The translations under genes and the position numbers were made by a program. This document shows positions 9,990 through 17,461 of a stretch of 25,066 bases of DNA, one piece after another. How positions within the stretch are numbered: position 1 is the stretch's first letter; each line of letters starts with the position of its first letter. The stretch is from Euglena gracilis (lineage: Eukaryota > Euglenozoa > Euglenophyceae > Euglenales > Euglenaceae), in assembly GCA_900893395.1 (NCBI GenBank), contig CAAHFI011544541.1, positions 1-25,066 on the forward strand, read 5' to 3'. The notes under the pieces are model-generated. The model made no database searches. It saw only the letters and a program-made list of their open reading frames with translations, and had not been told where the DNA came from.

Positions 9990-10310
9990 AGTCAAAATTC
10001 CACCACACCTTGCGTTTCCCGACAAAAAATCCAAACCGAGGACCGCATCGAAGGCCGAGGTATCCATCACTTGAACCTTTTGCTCAAAAAGACATTCATC
10101 AAACTTCATGGTCAAAATGGTGGATCCCAAAGTGAAAACCGTTTCACCATTTGCCACTTGAACGGGGTATGCTTCTTCTTTCTTCAAAGCTTGCTCACAC
10201 ACAAACTTTTTTGCAATCACACTCACCGTTGCACCCGAATCGATGATTGCCTTCAAATTTGTGCCATTCACTTGAGCATTCAAAGTCCAAACTCGATTTC
10301 CACCAAACAA
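9990..10310 (-). pseudogene. Aspartic protease region of element B (fossil)
   Basis: A single open stretch holds a retropepsin-like domain: NGTNLKAIIDSGATVSVIAK with catalytic DSGA at 10230-10241, and the second conserved segment FDAVLGLDFL (10023-10052), the usual hydrophobic-hydrophobic-G-x-D-x-L pattern. The length of about 100 residues fits the family. The protease cleaves the Gag-Pol polyprotein. It directly follows the zinc-knuckle-like end of Gag and precedes the D-x-F-A module. Confidence 0.9.
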
Positions 10311-11451
10311 ACAAACTCTTTGGCGTTTGTGGGGGCACTCTCTTCATTTCCTTGGGGAACACTCACATTGGGGACATGGCCTTGGGTGGTTGATTCCTCC
10401 CCCATGGAAAGATTTGTTTGTCGCTTGGGTTTCTTTTCCGGAAACTTGACCCAACACTTCTTCGATTCATAATTTCTGTCTTTGAACAAAACCTCACAAG
10501 TATCGCTGCACCAAACCTTTGTTGAAATTCCTTTGTGGGGGGTGCACTTGGGGTACTTGGGTCCAAAACCTCACGAACACTTCTTTGCACTCTTTCTCTC
10601 TCGCCTTTTCCTTTTACTTTGCCCTTTCATTTGTCCTTTCATTTTACATTGGAATGGGTAGCTTGGGAATGTTCTCTTGGCCTTTTGGGGGGTTGCTCAA
10701 GTGCCAAAAGTTCCTTGTCTTTAGAGGGGTCAAATGTTTGTCGGGCCAATCCTCTTCGCCTTTCTCCTCCAAGGCCTTTTTGAGGGTTGCATATTCATCG
10801 GTCATACTTCGAAAAAAAAGGTCGGCACGAGGCTCCGAAAAAGTCTTGGGGTTTATTTTCTCCGTGAGGTTCAAAAAACTTCTCTTGAGGTTCGTGGCAT
10901 TTTCGGTCAACTTCGAAACTTTCCTTAGAGGTCGAGAAAAAAGAGGGCCACCGTTGGGGTCCGGTTGACAAGGCAAAGAGGCCGTCTTTTTGATTTCCTC
11001 TCTTATGGTTAAATCCATTCCACCTTTGGGAAGAACACCGCCATTCTCAACAACAAATCCTCGAACGAGAGGGGGGAATCGCATAAGGACTCCGCAATCT
11101 TTTGTGCTTTGTTTTTTGCCATGTTGACCAACCAAATCTTTCTTTTGTTGATGATTCCCTGATTCAAGGCCGGTTAATCTCAAAAACCGTTGCAACTTCT
11201 TCAAAAATGACTCAAAGTTGTTGCCGTCAACTCAGGGTTGGCAAAGCTGGCAATTTGTGGGTTCCGGGGTGATCACTTTCCGAGCTTTTGAACCCCAAAG
11301 TGTCTCCTCCAAAGACGAACTTGGTGAGAAGATTCCCTTTCATTTGAAAGTGATGAAGGTGTGCCCAAATAGGCATTTCCAAAGCTTCCATTGGTGCTCT
11401 TAATTCCTCAATCGTGTACTTGATGGCGTTTTTTGTGGGAGTTTCCTGCAT
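10311..11451 (-). pseudogene. Gag region of element B with zinc-knuckle-like end (fossil)
   Basis: Gag likely begins at the ATG at 11451 (MQETPTKNAIKYTIEELRAP), followed by MPIWAHLHHFQMKGNLLTKF, consistent with a Ty3-type Gag that opens with a helical domain. The middle (10644-11204) is Lys/Glu-rich. Near 10430-10510 a Cys-containing segment ends KKCWVKFPEKKPKR, which resembles the last part of CCHC knuckles in Ty3/Gypsy Gag (...CWxxxPEKxP). Gag forms the particle and packages RNA. It is broken in several places, and the exact Gag/Pol border is not visible. Confidence 0.7.
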
Positions 11452-12607
11452 CTTTTTTCGTTTACCACGTAAAATTAAAACCCACAACGGTGTGTAAAAA
11501 GGTGGTTTCTGGCCAAAATGTCTAGCGCGGACACGTGGACGCTTGAATAAAACTTCAAATGAAAAAAACCATTCCCAGATGGGGAGGGAATGGGCAAAAT
11601 TTTCCACACCAAAAGAGGCTCAATGTCCCAATGAGGGGTCAAATGGCCAAAATGGGGGTAAATGGGCCAAATGGGTCCAGAATCGAAAACCACTCGGGGA
11701 CCAAAAACAGTTGTAAACACTTGGGAAACCTCAAAACCCCGAGTAATGTCAAGAACTTGCTTGGACCAACCGGCTGAAAGGCCCAAATGGCGGTCAAATG
11801 GCCAAACGGCGGGTAAATGGCCAAAGTTGGTCCACACTCAAAAACCACTTGGAAACGATCAAAAACCCTTGGAAACACTTGCGGGACCTTGACCTCAGAA
11901 ACCATGGTAAAGAAGATGTTGGAAGGGCTAAAAGGCCCCGAAAACTCGAAAAACACAAACTTCGGAGCGGTAACGTGGAGGTCAAAGGCGAGCTGCCCTC
12001 TCCAAGTAGTTGAATACCAAGCCTTGGCGAAGTTGAACCTGAGCCGAAGCACACAGGTAGAGGTGCGTAGGCCCGTGGTGAAGTGGATCGGAGCAACCGA
12101 CTGGTCGAAACCTCTAAAGGGCGGTCGAAACTCACCCACGGTCTTTTTAATGAGTACTTGGTCTCCTGACCTCGAAGAAGACGACCAGCGTTGACAACAA
12201 CTGTGATACAGCACCAGACGGCCGTGTGGTCTGCCAGATACCCAAACTGACGTCAAAATTGCAAAAAAACCTCCAAGTTAGACTTCTGGAACCAAGGCTC
12301 TTGTTCAGCTTCCAAGACGTCAGTAGATAGGTCGTAATCAGAAGCACTTGATACGGCCAGGGGCCGGTCTTGCAGAAGTCCAAAAAGAGCTCTGTGGCGG
12401 AGTCCGGAGGAATTCTTCAGGAGAAATTCTTAATTCAGCTGTTTCTGGGCTTGTCACTTCTGTAGGCAGGCGTTCTGCAGCTGGCGATCACGGTAGACGA
12501 GCTCAGGATACTGTTCCGAGTCGAAAGTGGTGCTGGACGGCTGCTGGCAACAGTCGGGACCAGGACTTCCAGTTGATAGGTCTTCTGGCGGATCCTTGCA
12601 GCTAGCG
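11452..12607 (-). other. Long leader of element B between primer-binding site and Gag
   Basis: About 1.15 kb lie between the primer-binding site and the likely Gag start. Minus-strand open stretches (for example 11639-12256) have Ser/Arg/Phe-rich translations without family resemblance. A diverged tandem duplication with a 155-bp period lies at 11636-11945. Long leaders with repeats occur in plant and algal Gypsy elements. They may hold promoter or packaging signals, but I cannot point to one. Confidence 0.5.
11636..11945. repeat. Diverged 155-bp tandem duplication in the leader of element B
   Basis: GTCAAATGGCCAAA begins one unit at 11638 and the next at 11793. Both units continue with GGGTAAATGG, then TGGTCCA or GGGTCCA, AAAACCACT, and TTGGAAAC or TTGGGAAAC. 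The units are clearly diverged, perhaps 70-75 percent alike, so the duplication is older than or about as old as the insertion. Within each unit the word AAATGG(G)CCAAA repeats, which gives a sub-periodic look. Confidence 0.7.
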
Positions 12608-12626
12608 TCGAACTTCTGTGCCACCA
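12608..12626 (-). promoter_or_regulatory. Primer-binding site of element B
   Basis: Read on the minus strand, three bases after the 5' LTR, the sequence is TGGTGGCACAGAAGTTCGA. Its complement ends ...TTCTGTGCCACCA, which looks like a tRNA 3' end with CCA and, further in, a TCGAA T-loop word. This is the expected place and form of a tRNA-primed start of minus-strand cDNA. I cannot name the tRNA from memory. Confidence 0.75.
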
Positions 12627-12629
12627 CTT

Positions 12630-12889
12630 TGTAGGCTTACACCCTTAGGGAGGTCACAACTGTCCAGGGCTTCGCTTTCAGCCGATAATCCTTTTTCTTC
12701 AACATTTTTCCTTTTCCCACTTTGAAACAGCAAGCACACGACATTCATACGATTATTTCTTTGGCCCACGACTTCAGAGTGACATATATCGTTGGTATAT
12801 GTACACTGGAAGGGATAGAAGATTTGGGGCACGTCATCCGCGTTTTTGATTGGTAAGAAAATCCTCTGGAAAAGTTTTGGAGAACATCA
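12630..12889 (-). repeat. 5' LTR of element B
   Basis: On the plus strand it starts TGTAGGCTTA and ends AGAACATCA, pairing with 4901-5162. The nearby primer-binding site shows that this is the 5' copy for the minus-strand element. Shared inner blocks include AGTGACATATATCGTTGG and CGTTTTTGATTGGTAAGAAA. No transcription start signal is clear on the minus strand. Confidence 0.9.
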
Positions 12890-13559
12890 AGAGGCCACTG
12901 GGCCCATCACCAAGCTCAAGACCAGCATTCAAGGCCACTGGGGCCATCGAATATCAGAACGGGAACATCCCCAGAAGCTAAAAGGCTGTCCCCCAGCAGG
13001 GATTTCAATATAATCCCAGTGGCAGGCCCAGGAGGATGCCTCAGAAGGGGCTGTGGAGGACAAGGGTCAACCCCCCCTCAAGTTCATCCTTCACTGCCAT
13101 GGCAGGGCAAGTCAAAACAAGGGGGAGACCCAAAAAGGGCCCCTATAGTATGCATTTGACAACATCAATGACAAGTGGAGGGTCAGAGAGCCTGTGAGCA
13201 GATCATGCACACACACCCAGCATCCCTTACAAAATGTTCAATCACCCCAGGGGAAGTAGGGGTGCAATGTCCAACACCCCAACCCAGCCCCCAGGAAACC
13301 ACCTAATTGGGGTAATAAGTTCCATGAAGGAAAAATGAGGAGGACCCCCCCCTACACCAGAGAGAGTCTCCAAAAAATCTGAAATGGTGGCAGAAAATCC
13401 CCCCCTCCTCTTCAACCAGCCAGCTGACCCAAAATGACATCCAACCGCCTGGTTAACACTACCAAAATTGTCCATCCATCCAAAGCCAGAGCCAACTTGA
13501 ACCTGAACCAGGCAGAAAAAATTCTACTGGATTACGAAAAAACTGGGTGAATAAAACGA
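12890..13559 (+). other. Sequence between element B and the DIRS-like RT
   Basis: Plus-strand open stretches translate to Pro/Ser/Lys-rich sequence without a recognised domain, perhaps the end of a Gag-like or pre-RT region. C runs of seven or more bases occur near 13071, 13347 and 13400. GGCCACTGGG(G)CCATC occurs twice (about 12893 and 12933), a small direct repeat. The region lies directly right of the 5' LTR of element B and probably continues the element interrupted there. Confidence 0.4.
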
Positions 13560-14240
13560 CTTTAGGAATCAGAATCCCAGCATTTAGTCCAATGGTTTCT
13601 AATTTCGAAATCAGAAAGGGGAACAACCAAATGGAGAATGATCAGTGATTGCAGTGAAATAAATCAGCAGCTACAAGTAAAACCTTTCAAGCTGGATCAT
13701 ACCCAGCATATTTTTCCAGTTTTGGAAAAAGGCAACTAGGCAGCAAGATAGGCCTAAATGATGCCTATTTCCGTATTCCATTAAGTCAACGCCTGAGGCC
13801 ATGTCTGTGGCATCATGTGGGGGGCAGACCTGTGAATTTAAAACAGCTTGCTTTGGGCAGAATGTAACGCCGAGATTTTTCATGACAGTCATGAAAAGGT
13901 TCAAAAAGCTGTGGAGGAAAAGTGGCATCCTGGTATTTATGTACCTGGACGACAATTTATTGGTGGTCCCCACCCAAAACATTTTGCAGAATCACCTGAA
14001 CAGAGTCAAAGGTTTACTGAATTACTGGTTCAAATCACGTGAAAAGTCCACCCTACAGCCCTCACAAGTCGTAACCCACCTGTGGTTTCAGCTAAACTTC
14101 CAGGAAGGATAATTACAGCGTCTCCAGAAAGTCAAAACCATAAAAAAGGAATTTGGAAAAGTTGTGGAAAAGGATTACATGTCAAAAAGGCAGCTGGCTG
14201 CCATTTTGGGTCACATAAGATGACACTAATGGCCCTGCTC
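13560..14240 (+). pseudogene. Reverse transcriptase of a DIRS/Ngaro-type element (fossil)
   Basis: Motifs in order are AFSPMVSNFEIRKG (fingers entry), GLNDAYFRIPLSQR (13751-13795, motif A with a conserved DAYF), RPVNLKTACFGQNVTPRFFM (motif B region), FMYLDDNLLVV (YLDD at 13942-13953, motif C), HLWFQLNFQEG (the L-G-F-like segment), and RQLAAILGHIR near 14190-14218. The combination DAYFxIP, YLDD, a short L-x-F segment and the R.LA.LLG.I motif is typical of RT from tyrosine-recombinase elements (DIRS, Ngaro) rather than Ty3/Gypsy. RT copies element RNA to cDNA. The region is broken in several places. A related pararetrovirus-like RT is a less likely alternative. Confidence 0.75.
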
Positions 14241-15260
14241 TTTTTAGGGGCTTTTAAAGATACCAGGCAAAGTTGTTGGTTACAAAATCTGCAGCCCCAA
14301 CAGCACACATGGAAGACTGGCGTGTTGGTCAAGATAGCTCGAAAAACGTTCATGTTCCAGAGTATGAGAGAGCACCTGACTGGGCAGGAGCACCGATGGC
14401 ATTGGTCGAGAGCACCACGATGTTGAAAATGGGTTGAAATGCCAACCAATGGTGGGAGGGAAATTTTTGGTTTGCATTTTGGTGAATTTTGCACCATGGG
14501 ACTCAAATCACCCCATTTCTCAGCAAATCAAGGCCCAAACGGACACCTGGGGGGGCAGACGTTTCCCCAAACTGCAACCAGAGAGTTGCACTCCGACAGC
14601 AGCACTCATGCCTGAGGGGGATTGTACATACGCACGGTAGAAATAGTGCAGGAAGGTTTGGAGAAAGACTCCATTTTATACATAAATTTGAAAGAGCTCA
14701 GTTGCAGCCATCAGCACTGTGAAAAGCTGAAGAAAACCTGGAGAAACAGTTTCTTTGTCCGTAGACAACCAGGTAATTTATTGTTACCTAACAAAAGTGG
14801 GAGCCGAAAGGACCACTTCAACAAAATATGCTAAGACCATTTTTCAAAATGGTGCATGGAAGAACAAGTAAACATTCAAGTAAACTGGGCACCTTCAAAA
14901 GATTGCCTGGCAGACCCCAAAAGTAGATAGGAAATGGACAGGGGGGATCTTTCTTTAGACCCCAAACTTATTCAATGACTAAGGCAGCATTTCCAAAACT
15001 CATGAATCTGGAAACAGATTTCTTTGCCTCCCAGCTAACACAGAAATGCCCAATTTGTGGCCAGGTGGCCCAAATAGGAGGCCTTATCAACAAATGCATT
15101 ACATTCCACTGGACAACATCGAGGATCTTTATGCACCCGCCCTGGTCAATAATACAAATTTTCTGCCAGGTTGAGAATGTTTCCCCAGACCAAAGTTTTT
15201 GATGGTCACACCCACTGGGATTCAGCCACATGGTGGCCACAGTTAATAAAAGTGAATGTT
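14241..15260 (+). pseudogene. RNase H and adjoining D-x-F-A module of the DIRS-like element (fossil)
   Basis: The first about 600 bp are decayed but keep ILYINLKELS (14655-14684), where DIRS-type RNase H has ...INVLEL. At 14880-14927, VNWAPSKDCLADPKSR matches the late RNase H motif (...N..AD.LSR). Then follow TDFFASQLTQKCPICG (DFFAS at 15017-15031), FMHPPWSIIQIF (about 15128-15163) and HTHWDSATWWPQL (15207-15245). In DIRS elements the order VDLFAS, then FPPFSLI, then W.....WWP.L directly follows RNase H. This segment is the reference case for the module seen at other places in elements B and C. It holds many breaks. Confidence 0.7.
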
Positions 15261-15327
15261 TCAGGGACCCCCTGCCTGAAAATAACCCCCTACATGGTAT
15301 GTTCACCAATGGCAGGCGGGAAAAAAC

Positions 15328-15343
15328 GCCACCCTCAGGTGGC
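15328..15343. repeat. Perfect hairpin, 6-bp arms
   Basis: GCCACC, a CTCA loop and GGTGGC are exactly complementary. It lies near the end of the DIRS-like coding resemblance, 90 bp left of a second perfect hairpin (15434-15449). Confidence 0.55.
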
Positions 15344-15433
15344 CCCTGCTTTGCATTATTTGCTCAGGCAAATTTTGGTGGGGAAACAAATTCAGGTTAA
15401 AACCATTCACGATTCTCGGGAGAAATTTCGGCC

Positions 15434-15449
15434 GCCGGCTTTAGCCGGC
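15434..15449. repeat. Perfect hairpin, 7-bp arms around TT
   Basis: GCCGGCT, TT and AGCCGGC form an exact inverted repeat embedded in AT-rich sequence. The arms contain the self-complementary word GCCGGC. It marks the area where the DIRS-like segment ends and the leader of element C begins. Confidence 0.7.
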
Positions 15450-15529
15450 AGCCAAAAATTGCCAGAAAGCGCAAATTCCAACATCGCGGGTAACAGCCAA
15501 TCAGTTAAAAAAACCCGTGATTGAAATTA

Positions 15530-15947
15530 GAAGCGGGGTCAAATTACTTTGCGCTTTCAAGTTCATCTTTTTACAGAACTTGAGGGGTTTTCCCCAACAC
15601 TTGGCAAGAAGGAATACTATTGTATTGAATTTGGCAATTGGACTTTGATTTGGAGTTGCAAGCTGCGTTTAATTGTTGGTCATTGATCCGTTGAAGTCAT
15701 TTGTATAGAAGGAGCCTTAACACACCGCCCACCCTCTATATCACCGCCTTCGCCACCTTCACCGAACGCTCCTTGCCCCAAGGCTTGCACATTCTATACA
15801 TTCACATTTCACAGTTTTCGGTTTCAAGTGTGTTCTCACTCAAGTCTCGGAGTTTCAGAATTGAAGTATCTTTCAGTTTTGACTTCAAGAGTTTCAAGTT
15901 TCAGTTTGGTTAGTTTTTGCCTTCACGGTGTGCAAGAGAGTGAGTGA
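15530..15947 (+). promoter_or_regulatory. Leader or 5' LTR region of element C (bounds uncertain)
   Basis: The stretch has no coding resemblance. It contains a TATA-like word (TCTATATC at 15735-15742) after a C-rich segment and before a pyrimidine-rich stretch with GTTTCAAG/AGTTTCAAG words repeated near 15828-15905. This would suit an LTR promoter and transcribed leader. Without the 3' LTR the boundaries, primer-binding site and start cannot be fixed. Confidence 0.35.
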
Positions 15948-15972
15948 GTGAGAGAGAGAGAGAAAGTGAGAT
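15938..15972 (+). repeat. GAGT/GA microsatellite before the first ORF of element C
   Basis: A run of GAGTGAGTGAGTGAGAGAGAGAGAGAAAGTGAG precedes the ATG of AAAATGGCAGAT (15983). The ORF formally opens at 15948 inside this repeat, but the ATG at 15983 (MADFSILSKFRKPLKKRSY) has an A at -3 and is the more natural start. Confidence 0.75.
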
Positions 15973-16082
15973 TTGCAATCAAAATGGCAGATTTTTCGAT
16001 TTTGAGCAAATTTCGGAAACCGCTAAAAAAACGATCATACGCACCGGCTGGGGTTGGGGAAACCACTTGGGTGAAAAAATGG

Positions 16083-16100
16083 GGTGGGCTTGAGCCCACC
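16083..16100. repeat. Perfect hairpin, 8-bp arms around TG
   Basis: GGTGGGCT, TG and AGCCCACC are exact complements. It lies inside the first open frame of element C and encodes part of KKWGGLEPTNSP there. Confidence 0.7.
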
Positions 16101-16150
16101 AATTCCCCGAGAAAGCGCAGGCCCCACCCCGAAACACCCACCCCCTGCTT

Positions 16151-16222
16151 CGGTGGTCCTCCCCACCGGCGAGGACCGCCGGGGCCCTCGGCCGAAGGGA
16201 CTCGGCGGTCGCGGGGCGACCG
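16151..16222. repeat. GC-rich hairpin cluster inside the first ORF of element C
   Basis: Two perfect 7-bp-arm hairpins occur here: GGTCCTC...GAGGACC (16155-16177) and CGGTCGC-GGG-GCGACCG (16206-16222). The palindrome TCGGCCGA (16188-16195) lies between them. A competing pairing, CGGTGG with CCACCG (16151-16168), overlaps the first. The block is much richer in G and C than its flanks, and the reading frame is open through it. It looks like one or more inserted hairpin units. Confidence 0.7.
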
Positions 16223-16742
16223 GCAGCCCGGGGGTGGCGGCCCCGTGAACATGGTATGCAGAGGCAGTTTCACTGACTCTGTCAGTGAACATTTTTTAGA
16301 AACGGTGAACGCAGTCACAGAGGATTGTTCTGTTGGCTGTGTCAGCAGAATGGTACACGAGGGCAGTTTCACCAACCCAGTTGTCTGTGAATTTTCAGAG
16401 GAATCTGCAGAAATCTGCTCGTTTTCAGGTCAATCTGTCCGAGTTTCAGATTGTGGTGATAATTTTCTGAGATCTGTGGCAGAAATCTATTTTCAGAACG
16501 AACAGGAAACTGAGTTTTCTGCAGCCCAGTTTTCAGAACCTGTGGCATCATTGCAAATCGTGACGGAATCTGTGGCAGAAAACAATTTTCAGGCTGCAGA
16601 AACTTTATCGTCACAGAATTTTCAGAAACGACACAGGAATCATATTCTCATTTTGATTCGGGGAGGGGGCAATTACATGCATAAGGCCCATCACGGTGGC
16701 AGGGCCAGAAAATTAACAGCTGGTTCCACTGCACAGCAGTGA

Positions 16743-17010
16743 CGAGGAACCAGAACCCCCTACTTACGAAAGCGAAACAGAGGAAAAAAACAGGCTGAAA
16801 ACGGAATAATTCAGGAAATGGTTATGCAAAGAATGAAGGCTGCTGGCATGTGGCCAGTAAATTTTTCTGGTTTTCAGCAAATTTCTGTGTCATCACGAGG
16901 CAGCAGCCCAGGGCCAGAACAAAACATTTTGTGTTTAACAGCCCAGCCAGAACCATTGCTGTTAACACAGATTCAGAATCGCAGTCAGCACAGCCAGCTG
17001 CAGCCCAGCT
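16743..17010 (+). other. Gag segment of element C, low complexity
   Basis: The translation is rich in Ser, Gln and Pro with no recognised domain. The word CAGCCCAG begins to recur here and leads into the 76-bp tandem array that follows. Confidence 0.4.
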
Positions 17011-17020
17011 GCAGGTTTTT

Positions 17021-17320
17021 CAGCCAGCCCAGCCGTTTTCGGCTGAGATATCTGTCCCAGCCCAGATGCTTCACAGATTTATCAGCCAGCCCAGCAGTTT
17101 TCGGCTGGGTCATCTGTTTCGCAATCATGGGCCAGCCCAGGTGACTTCACAGGTTTTTCAGCCAGCCCAGCAGTTTTCGGCTGGGTCATCTGCCCAGCAA
17201 TAATGGGGCCAGCCCAAATGACTTCACAGTTTTACAGCCAGCCCAGCAGTTTTCGGCTGAGTCATCTGCCCAGCAATCATGGGACAGCCCAGAATCGTGG
17301 GCAGGTTTTTCAGCCAACGT
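17021..17320 (+). repeat. Tandem array with 76-bp period in the Gag of element C
   Basis: CAGCCAGCCCAGC(C/A)GTTTTCGGCTG recurs at 17021, 17083, 17159 and 17235, and a partial unit starts at 17311. Spacings are 62, 76, 76 and 76 bp. Units continue with TCATCTG, then GCAATCATGGG and CCAGCCCA...GACTTCACAG. Translations give QPAQQFSAGSSAQQ-like sequence, Gln/Pro/Ser-rich and probably disordered. The last units are most alike, suggesting the array grew there most recently. The 76-bp period equals that of the unrelated array at 3061-3290. Confidence 0.85.
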
Positions 17321-17461
17321 TAACAATGTCTTCAAACACATTCCCAGTCCAGGTTTTTCGGCCAATTCAGCCAGATTTTCGACAGAAACCAGCCACAAAA
17401 TTTACAGCCAAATACCAGTTTTTCTGCAGAAACTGGGTCCGAAAACCCTGAAAATCAGCAT

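Larger units (their letters stand above)
4901..12889 (-). mobile_element. Element B: Ty3/Gypsy-type LTR retrotransposon, full-length but broken
   Basis: Two direct repeats of about 260 bp with TG...CA ends bound this element. Reading the minus strand it has 5' LTR, primer-binding site, long leader, Gag with a zinc-knuckle-like end, aspartic protease, an extra D-x-F-A module, RT, RNase H, integrase, a tail of unknown function, polypurine tract and 3' LTR. RT before integrase is the Ty3/Gypsy (Metaviridae) order. The LTRs are about 88 percent identical by hand alignment (about 30 differences), so the insertion is old. Its genes hold on the order of a few dozen breaks. The bases just outside the LTRs (AAACC and AGAGG) do not form a target-site duplication, so the flanks may have changed or a recombinant may be seen. 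It appears inserted into an older plus-strand element. Confidence 0.88.
12890..15420 (+). mobile_element. DIRS/Ngaro-like retroelement fragment (element A, right part)
   Basis: This fragment is recognised by its RT (YLDD, DAYFRIP), RNase H and the adjoining module, all on the plus strand. I find no tyrosine recombinase after it: coding resemblance fades around 15350-15420, where element C begins soon after. No inverted or split direct repeats of DIRS/Ngaro type are visible in the window. The left part of the same element may be the Gag-like region 2860-4900, with element B inserted between. Strand and A/C-rich composition support this, but the absence of a target-site duplication around element B leaves it open. 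It looks old, with well over ten breaks. Confidence 0.6.
15983..16742 (+). pseudogene. N-terminal Gag ORF of element C (fossil)
   Basis: The frame is open to 16742 (about 250 codons from the ATG at 15983). It begins with a basic segment (FRKPLKKRSYAPAG), passes a Pro/Gly/Arg-rich stretch (GPPHRRGPPGPSAEG) encoded by a cluster of GC-rich hairpins, and continues with Ser/Glu/Val-rich repeats such as EFSEESAEICSFSGQS and AAQFSEPVASLQIVTESVAE. No known domain is seen. A retroviral matrix-like role at the N-terminus of Gag is a guess from position only. Alternatively it is a separate upstream protein. Confidence 0.5.

Noticed and set aside
16140-16250. GC-rich block as ribosomal RNA
   Set aside because: It is only about 100 bp long, with local hairpins and no rRNA core sequence that I recognise.
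17021-17320. Regularly spaced repeats as a CRISPR array
   Set aside because: The units are contiguous with 76-bp periods and no unique spacers, and they lie in the Gag region of a eukaryotic retroelement.
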